Of a stretch of 64,000 bases of DNA, positions 1-8,453 are shown piece by piece (within the stretch, counting starts at the first letter, position 1; each line of letters opens with the position of its first letter). The stretch spans positions 5,590-69,589 of the forward strand of contig CAWGUE010000012.1 of assembly GCA_963825595.1 (NCBI GenBank). The letters run 5' to 3'. The stretch comes from JARFQH01 sp963825595. GTDB taxonomy: Bacteria > Desulfobacterota > Desulfobacteria > Desulfobacterales > SG8-13. Both the position numbers and the translations under genes were made by a program. The notes under the pieces were generated by a model that searched no databases, was not told the DNA's origin, and saw nothing but the letters and a program-made list of their open reading frames with translations.

Positions 1-207
1 TCCATTATCCTTCTCCTCAGAATGATAGCCGCACACTATAGAATCAACATGCCAGAATTTTCGCTGCCTGATCCCCTTAAATACCTCGACGTAGGGATAG
101 GGCCCGCACTCATCCCATGTTTCCAGGCAGCAAAAGATTAAATTAGTTGTAATTGTCAGAAAGAGGAGGAAAACAAGGTAGGCAGCATCGAGAACCCAAC
201 GCACCAC
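1..207 (-). CDS. Possible partial small membrane protein, runs off the left edge
   Basis: An open frame of 69 codons runs from a GTG at 207 leftwards out of the window without a stop; a second GTG at 204 is an alternative start. The first 30 or so residues are strongly hydrophobic (VLDAAYLVFLLFLTITT), like a signal anchor or signal peptide. A soluble stretch rich in Trp, Tyr, His and Cys follows (WDECGPYPYVEVFKG). I recognise no family. It lies downstream of the 6S RNA, where many proteobacteria carry 5-formyltetrahydrofolate cyclo-ligase, but it does not resemble that enzyme. No good Shine-Dalgarno was seen, and an antisense frame is also open over 1-144, so the call is weak. Confidence 0.3.
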   Translation of the reverse strand, partial: MVRWVLDAAYLVFLLFLTITTNLIFCCLETWDECGPYPYVEVFKGIRQRKFWHVDSIVCGYHSEEKDNG

Positions 208-256
208 CGCGCATGTGGTTCCGATTCAATCCGGGGCCTCAGTGTCGTTCTCGGGT

Positions 257-276
257 ATCGAGCAGGGTTGCTCGAT
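257..276. other. Small perfect hairpin downstream of 6S RNA
   Basis: An 8-bp perfect inverted repeat (atcgagca / tgctcgat) with a 4-nt loop. It lies between the 6S RNA and the partial reading frame at the window edge. There is no adjacent T tract in either direction, so it is not a convincing intrinsic terminator. Confidence 0.4.
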
Positions 277-315
277 GCCTATAGACTGAATTTTTGATCA
301 TTCTACCCGATTAGG

Positions 316-508
316 AAATATGGACCCCTGCCAAGGTGCCGTGTTGGTAGGTCTTTGAACCTTTGGTTCAAAGTGGGCGCCATTTGGTTTCTTTAGGCTT
401 TTCCGGTCAAGCCCGGAACCTGCACACCGAAACCAGAGATGGCCCCCGGTGTATTTGTGTTGGGACAAAGAACAACTTCCAATCACGAACACGGCAGGGG
501 TCAACACC
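316..508 (-). ncRNA. ssrS: 6S RNA (ssrS), RNA polymerase regulator
   Basis: 6S RNA mimics an open promoter and sequesters sigma70 RNA polymerase holoenzyme. On the minus strand the two ends of this segment pair: gacccctgcc (from 502) with ggcaggggtc (323-332), and next to them gccgtgtt with aacacggc. The 3' half carries a run close to the E. coli 6S 3' arm, with the CTTGAACCAAGGGTTCAAG-type element present here as ctttgaaccaaaggttcaaag. The position immediately after zapA is the conserved proteobacterial location. Length is about 190 nt, as expected. The exact ends are estimates. A 69-codon frame overlapping it is fortuitous. Confidence 0.85.
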
Positions 509-620
509 TAAACAAACACTTTTAAAACGGGGCTGCCGTCTTGGCGGCGAGCTGGAGGGGTATCCTTGTAATAAACGCCACAAGAGGAATGGCGGAAGGC
601 GAAAGAATAAAACCGGATGC

Positions 621-956
621 TCAGGTGCCAGTTCGGAGCCCGAAGGTATCCGTTCCTTCAGCCTGCGTGCAGCAGGTGTCGAGCTTGTGCAACAGTTCCG
701 TTGAACGTTTTTGTAATTCCCTTATGAATTGTGATCGATCTTTTTCCAGTTCCATATACTCTTGGGCAATATTCAACGCAGCCAGGATCATAATTGTCAC
801 TTGATTCATTTTTGACGATTTGTTCGGTTGGTGGTTCGCGACCCTGGTCACTTCTCGGACAAGGAAATCCGCGACCTCTTTTGCCCTGTTTTGTTCTCCT
901 TGGGTCTTAAATGTGTACGGTTTCCCGAACAATTCTATGGTGACAAGCTGGTCCAA
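621..956 (-). CDS. zapA: Cell division protein ZapA
   Basis: ZapA binds FtsZ at the division ring and promotes protofilament bundling; it acts in the cytoplasm. The 111-residue protein has the family layout: a short N-terminal beta domain (VTIELFGKPYTFKT, the usual opening with a Y[TR]F/I-type motif) and then a long helix and coiled coil (about 25-90) with the AALNIAQEY-type segment. The start is TTG at 956, with an AAGGA-like site somewhat far upstream. It lies 47 nt after zapB and directly before 6S RNA, the same zapA-ssrS order as in gamma-proteobacteria. The C-terminal tail after about residue 95 is not conserved in the family. Confidence 0.85.
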   Translation of the reverse strand: MDQLVTIELFGKPYTFKTQGEQNRAKEVADFLVREVTRVANHQPNKSSKMNQVTIMILAALNIAQEYMELEKDRSQFIRELQKRSTELLHKLDTCCTQAEGTDTFGLRTGT

Positions 957-1003
957 GAATGCGTCACTATCCTTTCCACATTGCTCACCTGCAGCAGCGT
1001 TTA

Positions 1004-1243
1004 TTAGCGTTCGGCAAGGTCGCCGAGGCGTGCCAGCAGGTTATCAATTTTTGACCGGATCAAGGTCCTTTCCTCTTGGTAGCGCTTCTCCGTCTCAACC
1101 TTGTTTTGAAGCTCCTCCTCTAAACTAACGATTTTATTTGTGAGTTCCAGATTCTTTGCCTCACAGGACTTGTAAACATCGATCACTCGCTCGACTTTTT
1201 GTTCAATCTCATCAAACTGTTTTATAATCTGCTCGTTGTCCAA
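1004..1243 (-). CDS. zapB: ZapB-like coiled-coil division protein
   Basis: A short, almost wholly helical protein with heptad-like Leu/Ile spacing (LELTNKIVSLEEELQNKVET). It resembles the small coiled-coil ZapB/FtsB-like proteins that pair with ZapA at the Z-ring. The longest frame starts at GTG 1252, but TTG at 1243 has a well-placed GAGGTG site (6-nt spacing), giving 79 residues, and is preferred. It sits between the GlmU-like gene and zapA on the same strand, consistent with a zapB-zapA division operon. Coiled coils are low in information, so the ZapB name rests mainly on context and size. Confidence 0.7.
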   Translation of the reverse strand: MDNEQIIKQFDEIEQKVERVIDVYKSCEAKNLELTNKIVSLEEELQNKVETEKRYQEERTLIRSKIDNLLARLGDLAER

Positions 1244-1311
1244 ATCTTTCACCTCGTCATTTTATTGTTCTATAATCCAGGGCCAAAGAAAAAGTCAAGG
1301 TTTAAAACATT

Positions 1312-2061
1312 TTAACGCTGCCGCATGAGTTCCTCGGCTACCTTCAAATCGGCCATGCTGTTGATGCCGTGAAATTCATTTCCATTTTCAACGATCATGG
1401 CACCAACATTTTTTTTCTCCATGTTTCCGATGGCAATAATGTCAGTCAGGTAGAGTTCCCCCTGGGCATTGTCATTATTGATCTTATTGAGGGCCTGTCT
1501 TAAAAATTTTATTTCGACACAATAAATCCCCGCGTTCACAACCTTAATTTTTTTTTGTTCAGCTGTGGCATCGGTTTCTTCGACGATAGCAGCCACGCGA
1601 CCGTCGGTCCCGATGATAATACGACCATATCCGGTGGGACATTCGACTGGCATCGCCAGCACCGTGACATCCCGTTGTGACTTTAAATGGTCACCGATCA
1701 ATTCGCGAACCGTTCTTTCGGTCACCAGAGGAACGTCCCCGCAGAGAATCAGGATATGGCGGCAACCATCGGGAATCGTCGGCAGGGCGCAGGCCACCGC
1801 GTGACCGGTTCCAAGTTGTTCCGGTTGGTGGGCATAGCGGACATGGTAAAACTCGGTCAACGCTTCTTGGACCTTTTCGGCTTGGTGGCCGACAACCAGG
1901 ACGATGTTTTCACCAGCGACCTTAACGGCAGTTTCCACCACATAGGATACCATTGGTCGCCCGAGAACCTCATGCAGGACCTTGGCACGGTCCGATTTCA
2001 TTCGGGTTCCCAGCCCCGCAGCAAGAATAACGACAGCGATTTCACTGTAAAGGTATGCCAC
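1312..2061 (-). CDS. GlmU-like UDP-GlcNAc pyrophosphorylase, uridylyltransferase domain only
   Basis: It should catalyse UTP + GlcNAc-1-phosphate to UDP-GlcNAc, the cytoplasmic precursor for peptidoglycan and lipid A. Residues 13-30 carry the nucleotidyltransferase signature (LAAGLGTRMKS, then KVLH). Further GlmU blocks follow: QLGTGHAV, LCGDVPLV, GYGRII, EETDATAEQ and NAQGELYLTDI. At 249 residues it is about half the usual ~450. The left-handed beta-helix acetyltransferase domain is absent, and no remnant is visible before zapB, so GlcN-1-P acetylation would need another protein. The start is GTG at 2061 with a GGGGGA-type ribosome site. An intrinsic-terminator hairpin ends only about 14 nt upstream of that start. 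Confidence 0.85.
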   Translation of the reverse strand: MAYLYSEIAVVILAAGLGTRMKSDRAKVLHEVLGRPMVSYVVETAVKVAGENIVLVVGHQAEKVQEALTEFYHVRYAHQPEQLGTGHAVACALPTIPDGCRHILILCGDVPLVTERTVRELIGDHLKSQRDVTVLAMPVECPTGYGRIIIGTDGRVAAIVEETDATAEQKKIKVVNAGIYCVEIKFLRQALNKINNDNAQGELYLTDIIAIGNMEKKNVGAMIVENGNEFHGINSMADLKVAEELMRQR

Positions 2062-2074
2062 CCGTCCCCCTATT

Positions 2075-2118
2075 CAAAGAAAAAGGGTAAACCCTGACGA
2101 CCGGTTCACCCTTTGCAA
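2075..2118 (-). terminator. Intrinsic terminator at the end of the ATP synthase operon
   Basis: On the minus strand a 12-bp stem (aaagggtgaacc / ggtttacccttt, one G-U pair) with a 9-nt loop is followed by a T-rich run (tttttcttt). It lies about 50 nt after the atpC stop and immediately before the GTG start of the GlmU-like gene, so it separates the two or attenuates read-through. Confidence 0.8.
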
Positions 2119-2165
2119 AATGCTCACCTGTTCCGATTTGACTGACCGCAAGCGGTGTTATGTTA

Positions 2166-2582
2166 TCACTTACCGCTTTCGGCCAATTTGACCCGGTTCA
2201 ACGCTCTTTCAAGTGCGGCTCTAGCCCGTGTGAAATCGATTTTCTCTTTCTGCCGGTCAGAGGCCATGCGTTTTTGCGCACGCTCCAGAGATGCCATGGC
2301 GCGTTCGAGATCAATATCGCGTTTTCGTTCAGCAGACTCTGCCAAGATGGTCACTTTGTCCGGCAGGGCTTCGGCGAAACCACCGCTGACAAATATGAGG
2401 TGCTCGGTGCCACCGGCGTCCACAAAGCGGATTGTGCCTGTTTTGAGGGTTGTCATGAAGGGTGTATGTCCGCTTAACACGCCGAATTCACCCAGTGTTC
2501 CTGGCGCAGCCACAATCTTGGCTTCTTCGCTGACAACGATCTTTTCAGGGGTAACAACTTCCAATTTAATATTTTCAGCCAT
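2166..2582 (-). CDS. atpC: ATP synthase F1 subunit epsilon
   Basis: The epsilon subunit couples the gamma shaft to the c-ring and can inhibit ATP hydrolysis through its C-terminal helices. The 138-residue protein has the N-terminal beta sandwich (GVLSGHTPFMTTLKTG, the conserved G-x-L-P/S-G-H segment at about 37-50; FVSGGFAEALPDKVTILAE at 65-83) and then two charged helices (about 88-134). It starts 15 nt after the atpD stop and is the last gene of the operon; a terminator follows. Confidence 0.95.
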   Translation of the reverse strand: MAENIKLEVVTPEKIVVSEEAKIVAAPGTLGEFGVLSGHTPFMTTLKTGTIRFVDAGGTEHLIFVSGGFAEALPDKVTILAESAERKRDIDLERAMASLERAQKRMASDRQKEKIDFTRARAALERALNRVKLAESGK

Positions 2583-2597
2583 GCTAAGCCCTCTTCG

Positions 2598-4016
2598 TTA
2601 TGCAGCTTCTTCTCTCTTCTTGGCATCCTCGACGACTTCTTCAATTCCGCCCTTCATGTAGAAAGCCTGCTCCGGAATGTGGTCATATTTGCCTTCACAG
2701 ATTTCCTTGAAGCTGCGCACGGTATCCTCGATCTTGACATATTTGCCCGGTTTACCTGTAAACGCTTCGGCCACGTGGAACGGCTGTGATAGAAATCGTT
2801 GCATCTTTCGCGCCCTGGAGACGGTGACCTTGTCTTCATCCGAAAGTTCTTCAATTCCGAGAATAGCGATGATGTCCTGCAATTCCTTGTATTTCTGAAG
2901 AATCTGCTGCACCTGCCGGGCGGTTTGATAATGCTCCTCACCGATGTAGTTTGCATCCAGAATTCGTGACGTCGAGTCGAGCGGGTCCACTGCGGGGTAA
3001 ATGCCCAGCTCGGCAATCTGCCGCGAAAGAACCACGGTGCCGTCCAAGTGGGCGAAGGTCGTCGCCGGGGCCGGGTCGGTGAGGTCGTCCGCCGGAACGT
3101 ATACGCACTGCACGGCTGTAATGGATCCCTTGTCAGTTGAGGTAATGCGCTCCTGAAGCTCTCCGAGGTCAACGGCCAGAGTCGGCTGGTAACCGACAGC
3201 GGAAGGCATACGTCCCAGGAGGGCGGAAACCTCGGAGCCGGCCTGGGTGAATCGAAAGATGTTATCGATGAAGATCAGAACGTCCTGGCCTTCTTCATCA
3301 CGGAAATATTCGGCAGCGGTCAGGGCCGACAGGGCCACACGCGCGCGGGCTCCCGGCGGTTCCGTCATCTGACCGTAAATGAGGGCGGCCTTGGGAAGAA
3401 CACCGGAATCTTTCATTTCGTGGTACAAGTCGTTGCCTTCACGTGTCCGCTCTCCGACGCCTGCGAACACGGAAATACCACCGTGCTGCATGGCGATGTT
3501 ATGGACCATTTCCATCATGATAACGGTTTTACCCACGCCGGCGCCTCCGAACATTCCCATCTTGCCACCGCGTGGAAACGGTACCAGCAGGTCGATGACT
3601 TTGACACCGGTCTCCAGGACGCGAACTGTGACGTCCTGTTCCGTAAATTTGGGTGCCGCACGGTGAATCGGCCGCATCTTTTCCTGGCTAATCGGGCCCA
3701 AACCGTCGACGGGGCGTCCCACAACGTTCAATATGCGTCCCAGTCCAGCCTCACCCACCGGCATCATGATCTGATTTCCGGTATCTTTCACCGGCATACC
3801 GCGAACGAGACCGTCGGTAACGTCCATGGCGATGCAACGCACAACATTGTCACCGAGGTGCTGAGCCACCTCAATGACCAAGTTGTCCTCTACGTCGTCG
3901 ATTGCCGGGTTCGTAATCGTCAAAGCGGTGTAAATCGTCGGCAGTTTGCCCTGCTCGAACTCCACGTCAACGACCGGTCCCATGACCTGCATTACTTTAC
4001 CTAAGTTTTCTCCCAT
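2598..4016 (-). CDS. atpD: ATP synthase F1 subunit beta (catalytic)
   Basis: Catalytic subunit of the F1 head. The 472-residue protein is full length. The Walker A P-loop GGAGVGKT is at 157-164, followed by the conserved catalytic region GERTREGNDLYHEM with its Glu. The regulatory DELSEED segment is present as the variant ELSDED near residue 395. A strong AGGAGG site precedes the ATG at 4016, and the gene follows atpG with a 44-nt gap. Confidence 0.97.
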   Translation of the reverse strand: MGENLGKVMQVMGPVVDVEFEQGKLPTIYTALTITNPAIDDVEDNLVIEVAQHLGDNVVRCIAMDVTDGLVRGMPVKDTGNQIMMPVGEAGLGRILNVVGRPVDGLGPISQEKMRPIHRAAPKFTEQDVTVRVLETGVKVIDLLVPFPRGGKMGMFGGAGVGKTVIMMEMVHNIAMQHGGISVFAGVGERTREGNDLYHEMKDSGVLPKAALIYGQMTEPPGARARVALSALTAAEYFRDEEGQDVLIFIDNIFRFTQAGSEVSALLGRMPSAVGYQPTLAVDLGELQERITSTDKGSITAVQCVYVPADDLTDPAPATTFAHLDGTVVLSRQIAELGIYPAVDPLDSTSRILDANYIGEEHYQTARQVQQILQKYKELQDIIAILGIEELSDEDKVTVSRARKMQRFLSQPFHVAEAFTGKPGKYVKIEDTVRSFKEICEGKYDHIPEQAFYMKGGIEEVVEDAKKREEAA

Positions 4017-4060
4017 CGATGCGACCTCCTGTTAACGAAATATATACAAACGGGTTTTCT

Positions 4061-4951
4061 TTATCCCTTGAGAGCCTCGGCTCCGCCGACGATGTCCATC
4101 AGTTCCGCCGTAATGGCCGTCTGCCGGGCCTTGTTGTAGGCCAGTGTCAAGTTCTCAATCATGTCATTGCATGCCTTGGTGGCATTGTCCATTGCCATCA
4201 TACGGGCGGCATGTTCGCTGGTCGAGGTTTCCAGCAACGCGCTGAATATCTGGACATAAACGTTGCGCGGCAACATATCGCCCAGCAATTCATCGGGCGA
4301 CGGTTCACAAATGTGTTCTGCCATATAGGGTGTGCTCTCATCCACGGCTTCGTCCGCTGCTGTAATGGGAGGAATTGGCAGCAGCTGTCTCAAGGTCGGA
4401 ATCTGCTTGGCCATCCCCAGAAATTCGGCGTAGATAATGTGTACCTCGTCATATGTACCGTCCAGAAAACGATCGACCAGTTTGCGACCGGCAGTCGTAG
4501 CGACATTGAAACCGAAAGTCCCACCCACCACACCGAGGTGCTCTTCGGCGATGGTCTGTTTGGCAGAACGGCGCCAGTCGCGTCCCTTCTTGCCGAAGGC
4601 GGTAAATGACACTTCACTCCCTTGGCCTTCTTTTTCCTGAATGAATTTTCCGGCCTTTTGGATGAGGTTGGCGTTGAAGCCACCACAAAGACCGCGATCG
4701 GATGTACACAGTAGGAGATGAATTTTTTTCACATTATCACGCGGAACCAATAGCGGATTGGCTTCGTCACCCGACTTGGCGGCCAAGCTTCCAAGCACCT
4801 CGCCAAATTTATTGGCGTATGGACGGAACGCCTCCATTTTGGTTTGCGCCCCTCGCAGACGTGAGGCCGCCACCATGTTCATCGCTTTGGTGATCTGCTT
4901 GGTCTTTTTGACCGCTTGGATCTTGTTTAAAACGTCTTTTAATCGTGCCAT
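4061..4951 (-). CDS. atpG: ATP synthase F1 subunit gamma
   Basis: Central rotor shaft of F1. The 296-residue protein shows the conserved N-terminal helix (RLKDVLNKIQAVKKTKQITKAMNMVA), the middle Rossmann-like domain (LLCTSDRGLCGGFN at about 80-93), and the C-terminal helix with the family motif MMAMDNATKAC followed by LAYNKARQTAITAEL. It follows atpA after a 126-nt non-coding gap, the only sizeable gap inside the operon; no gene or clear structure was seen in that gap. Confidence 0.96.
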   Translation of the reverse strand: MARLKDVLNKIQAVKKTKQITKAMNMVAASRLRGAQTKMEAFRPYANKFGEVLGSLAAKSGDEANPLLVPRDNVKKIHLLLCTSDRGLCGGFNANLIQKAGKFIQEKEGQGSEVSFTAFGKKGRDWRRSAKQTIAEEHLGVVGGTFGFNVATTAGRKLVDRFLDGTYDEVHIIYAEFLGMAKQIPTLRQLLPIPPITAADEAVDESTPYMAEHICEPSPDELLGDMLPRNVYVQIFSALLETSTSEHAARMMAMDNATKACNDMIENLTLAYNKARQTAITAELMDIVGGAEALKG

Positions 4952-5077
4952 CTGAATCCGCCTGTGCCGTTAAGAAGTATGGGAATTCGTGATACCGATG
5001 ATTGTGAGGGCGATTCCAACGATCCCTTGGATCTTTGTATGCTCGCTGCCTCAAAGTCGCATCGCGAAGAGTAAACT

Positions 5078-6595
5078 TTACTTTATGGTATCCTTGAACT
5101 CCTCGTCGTAGGCTGTCAACGCTTCGGTCATCAATTTATCCAGTTCGTCGTCGATGGCCTGTTTTGCTTTCAGCCCCTCGAAGACCTTCGGGAACCGCTC
5201 TTCGATAAAAGGATAGAGACCGGCTTCATATTTGGCCATCACGTCCACCGGATACTTGTCCAAAAAACCGCGTGTACCGGCATAGAGGATGCTCACCTGC
5301 TTTTCCATCGGCAGCGGCTGATACTGGGGCTGTTTGAGAATGGTCACCAGCCGGGCGCCGCGGGTAAGCTGCTTTTGGGTGGCCTTGTCAAGATCACTAC
5401 CGAAAGCGGCAAAGGCCTCGAGTTCGCGATACTGGGCCATGTCCAGCCTCAGGGTACCGGCCACCTGCTTCATGGCTTTTACCTGGGCGGAACCACCGAC
5501 GCGAGACACCGAGAGCCCGACGTTAATGGCCGGGCGAACACCGGCAAAAAACAGACTGGGTTCCAGGTAGATCTGACCGTCGGTAATCGAAATAACGTTG
5601 GTCGGAATATAGGCGGACACGTCGCCGGCCTGGGTTTCGATGATCGGAAGCGCCGTCAGGGATCCGGCACCAAGGTCATCGCTCAATTTAGCAGCGCGTT
5701 CCAGCAATCGCGAGTGGTTGTAGAAAATATCACCCGGGTAGGCTTCGCGTCCGGGTGGCCGTCTGAGCAGAAGGGACACTTGGCGATAGGCGGCGGCTTG
5801 CTTGGAAAGGTCGTCATAAATGATCAGGGCGTGCCGATTGCTGTCGCGAAAATATTCGCCCATGGCGCATCCGACATATGGCGAGATGAATTGCAGGGTG
5901 GCCGGGTCACTGGCGCAGGCGGCAACAATGGTGGTGTACTCCATGGCACCGTATTTTTCCAGGATAGCGTGGACCTGGGCCACGGTCGACTTTTTCTGTC
6001 CACAGGCGACATAGATACAATAGATATCCGAATCCTTCTGGGCCAGAATCGCGTCGATGGCGCAGGCGGTTTTACCGATTTGCCGGTCACCAATGATCAG
6101 CTCGCGTTGACCGCGGCCCACCGGCGTCATGGCGTCAATGGCCTTCAAGCCGGTGTAGCACGGCTCGTGCACGCTCTTTCGGGCAATAACACCCGGGGCG
6201 ACCATCTCAACCCGGCGGGTCTCTTTAGCGTCGATGGGCCCTTTGCCGTCCAGTGGCTCCCCCACTCCCGAAACAACGCGACCGAGTACAGCCTCACCGA
6301 CCGGGACTTCGGCGATACGACCGGTCCGCTTTACAATGTCGCCTTCTTTAATGTGGATGTCTTCGCCCATAACAGCAACACCCACGTTATCCTCTTCCAG
6401 GTTGAGAACCAACCCGAGGATACCGCCGGGGAACTCCACCAGTTCCAGAGCCATCACCTTCTCAAGACCGTAGACTCTGGCGATACCGTCGCCAACCGAA
6501 AGGACCACACCGGTTTCACTGAGTTCGACCTTTTTGTCATAATCCGTAATCTGCTCTTTGATAATTTGACTTATTTCTTCGGCTCTTAGTTCCAT
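5078..6595 (-). CDS. atpA: ATP synthase F1 subunit alpha
   Basis: Non-catalytic nucleotide-binding subunit of F1. The full-length 505-residue protein has the P-loop at 169-176 (GDRQIGKT; the residue after Gln is Ile, where Thr is common). It also has the PGREAYPGDIFY segment and the LSVSRVGGSAQ region, which holds the arginine that reaches into the beta catalytic site. The ATG overlaps the atpH stop in a TAATG arrangement, so the two are probably translationally coupled. A 404-codon antisense frame over this gene is a shadow. Confidence 0.97.
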   Translation of the reverse strand: MELRAEEISQIIKEQITDYDKKVELSETGVVLSVGDGIARVYGLEKVMALELVEFPGGILGLVLNLEEDNVGVAVMGEDIHIKEGDIVKRTGRIAEVPVGEAVLGRVVSGVGEPLDGKGPIDAKETRRVEMVAPGVIARKSVHEPCYTGLKAIDAMTPVGRGQRELIIGDRQIGKTACAIDAILAQKDSDIYCIYVACGQKKSTVAQVHAILEKYGAMEYTTIVAACASDPATLQFISPYVGCAMGEYFRDSNRHALIIYDDLSKQAAAYRQVSLLLRRPPGREAYPGDIFYNHSRLLERAAKLSDDLGAGSLTALPIIETQAGDVSAYIPTNVISITDGQIYLEPSLFFAGVRPAINVGLSVSRVGGSAQVKAMKQVAGTLRLDMAQYRELEAFAAFGSDLDKATQKQLTRGARLVTILKQPQYQPLPMEKQVSILYAGTRGFLDKYPVDVMAKYEAGLYPFIEERFPKVFEGLKAKQAIDDELDKLMTEALTAYDEEFKDTIK

Positions 6596-7146
6596 TAGGC
6601 CCTCTCACCTCTTTTTAAAGATTCTCTCATATTGACCAGTTGTGATTTGATGCTCCCATCCAACACAAGGTCACCGATCCGCGTCACAAGGCCCCCGATC
6701 AGAGACGGATCCTGCTCGACCTCCAATACAATATCTTTACCCGTCCTCTGGGACAGGGCAATACGAATTTTTTCGACGGCATCGGATGAAAGTTCGGTTG
6801 CCGAAACGAGACTGGCCCGAGCGACACCTTTGAGCTCATCAGCCAGTTTCTGATAAAATTGATTGATCTGACCGATAAAACCGATCCGCCGCTTATCGAA
6901 CAAAAGAACCAGAAAAGACTGCATGACTTGAGATAGTCCCAGTTTCTCGATCACGGTCAGCAATACCTTTCGACGACCCGCAGCGTCGTAGAGTGGATTG
7001 GTCAGCGCTTGCTCCAATGTTCTCTCACTGCCGATCAAGTCTGCCACTGCCGCCAGTTCGTCTCTGTAGCTGTCCGCCTGGCCATCTTCTTTCCCGATGA
7101 GCAGGAGAGCCTTGGCATAACGCCGTGCGATCGCTAAATTCTTCAT
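6595..7146 (-). CDS. atpH: ATP synthase subunit delta (OSCP)
   Basis: Peripheral-stalk connector between the F1 head and the b/b' stator. The 183-residue protein starts with the typical ARRYAKALLLIGKEDGQ helix, then the six-helix N domain (to about 105). The C-terminal domain includes the conserved DPSLIGGLVTRIGDLVLDGSI motif at roughly 145-165. It overlaps both neighbours by a single base (TAATG at each end), so b, delta and alpha are tightly coupled. Confidence 0.95.
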   Translation of the reverse strand: MKNLAIARRYAKALLLIGKEDGQADSYRDELAAVADLIGSERTLEQALTNPLYDAAGRRKVLLTVIEKLGLSQVMQSFLVLLFDKRRIGFIGQINQFYQKLADELKGVARASLVSATELSSDAVEKIRIALSQRTGKDIVLEVEQDPSLIGGLVTRIGDLVLDGSIKSQLVNMRESLKRGERA

Positions 7147-7775
7147 TATGCCACCACCTTCCCTAAATATTCATCCACCAATCGTTCCTGATCATCGTCG
7201 GATATCCTGTTTCTGATCAGCTCTTCGGCCTGAACCAGGGCTTTTTCAAGCACGTCTTCCTGCAAGTCGAGCCTGGCCTTTTTGAATTCCTGCTCGATGC
7301 TCCGTCGCGCCTGCTCTTGAAGCTTCTCAGCTGCGCTCTCCGCTTCCTTGATTATTCTGGCTTTGGCTTCTTCCCCTTGTTGAACGTACTGGGCGATAAG
7401 CTTTTCAGATTCCTGATCCAATTGCTGAAATTTTCGATTATAATTGGCCAACTCGTCTTCGGCAGCTTTCTTCTTTGCCTCCAGCTCACTGAGTTGATCC
7501 CGGATACTTTGAATGCGGTCGTTGAGAGCCTTTTTCATCGGTTTGCGAATAAGAAATATCAAAGCAATGGCCAGAACAGCAAAATTCATCACCTTGTATG
7601 TGTCCGTGGCCACCCAACCTTTGGCTTCAGTAGCGTGTTCTTCGCCGTTACTACCACCAGAAGCACCCACTGCTGCTCCTGCAAAACAAAACAGCATCAA
7701 GGCTGCGGTAAGCACACGTGCTGTTTTGGACATCGAGGGAAACCGGCGTATACAGGTGAAGACAGGAATTTTCAT
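7146..7775 (-). CDS. atpF: ATP synthase subunit b (peripheral stalk)
   Basis: Stator subunit anchored in the membrane. The 209-residue protein has a hydrophobic N-terminal segment (about 17-40, FPSMSKTARVLTAALMLFCF) that resembles a signal peptide, then an acidic linker. A second membrane helix (about 62-82, KVMNFAVLAIALIFLIRKP) carries the conserved b-type end, and a long charged coiled coil follows to the C terminus. The extra N-terminal hydrophobic segment is shared with the b' gene and makes both longer than the usual ~155 residues. It starts in TAATG overlap with b'. Confidence 0.92.
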   Translation of the reverse strand: MKIPVFTCIRRFPSMSKTARVLTAALMLFCFAGAAVGASGGSNGEEHATEAKGWVATDTYKVMNFAVLAIALIFLIRKPMKKALNDRIQSIRDQLSELEAKKKAAEDELANYNRKFQQLDQESEKLIAQYVQQGEEAKARIIKEAESAAEKLQEQARRSIEQEFKKARLDLQEDVLEKALVQAEELIRNRISDDDQERLVDEYLGKVVA

Positions 7776-8314
7776 TAGATTGCCCTCCCCAATATTTTTT
7801 GCCCAATGGACTCTGCGAAACCATCAATCTCCCGCATTAGAGAATCCCTGACAACTTGCGCTTCCTGCGAGATCTGCCCGCGAACTTCACCAAGATCCGC
7901 TTGGGCTTTCGCATTGATTGCTGCAATTATTTTCTTCTCCTCTTCGTTTGCTTCGGATATCAGCAATTCCTTTTTCTTCAACCCCTTAGCCCGTGCATCC
8001 CTGATTCCGACCATGAAAGCCTCTTCCTTGTCCTTCACGTCTTTCTGGGAAGTCACAATACTTTCTTCGAGACCCGACACTTTCTTCTTCCGCTGAATGA
8101 GGACATTCCTGATCGGTTTGTACAAAATCACATTCAGAATCCACATCAGAATGAGAAAGTTGGCCATCTGGAGTAAAAAAGTCCAGTCGGGAATTACGGT
8201 AAGTCCACCGCCGCCTTCGGCGGCAACGGCAGGCAGGGCTGACAGAAGGAGAATAAGCGTCACCGGGACCGGCGACGTCAGAGGCAGTCTTCGTCTGATA
8301 AAAACAGACAGCAT
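7775..8314 (-). CDS. ATP synthase subunit b' (second peripheral-stalk subunit)
   Basis: Second stator subunit, paired with the following b gene as in photosynthetic and many delta-type bacteria. A frame exists from GTG 8332, but the ATG at 8314 has a GGAGGG site 7 nt upstream and is preferred (179 residues). The N terminus looks like a signal peptide (LILLLSALPAVAAEG, cleavage likely near AVAA). A membrane helix (about 42-65, WTFLLQMANFLILMWILNVI) and a long helical stalk follow. Genes for subunits a and c are not in this window and are presumably encoded elsewhere. Confidence 0.9.
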   Translation of the reverse strand: MLSVFIRRRLPLTSPVPVTLILLLSALPAVAAEGGGGLTVIPDWTFLLQMANFLILMWILNVILYKPIRNVLIQRKKKVSGLEESIVTSQKDVKDKEEAFMVGIRDARAKGLKKKELLISEANEEEKKIIAAINAKAQADLGEVRGQISQEAQVVRDSLMREIDGFAESIGQKILGRAI

Positions 8315-8453
8315 TGGGAAACCCTCCATCACGGACGCGAATATTAGGATCTAACAGGGTTTAAACATTGGTAAAAAATAAAGACCGACCATTTCGACTC
8401 CGGCGGTCTATAACATCCGCAACAAAAGGTTGTCAAAGGTTTTTTATAAATTT

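Noticed and set aside
298..507. 69-codon minus-strand frame
   Set aside because: It coincides with the 6S RNA and its ends are RNA structure, not coding.
5375..6589. 404-codon plus-strand frame
   Set aside because: Fully antisense to atpA; its composition follows atpA codon bias and it has no recognisable family.
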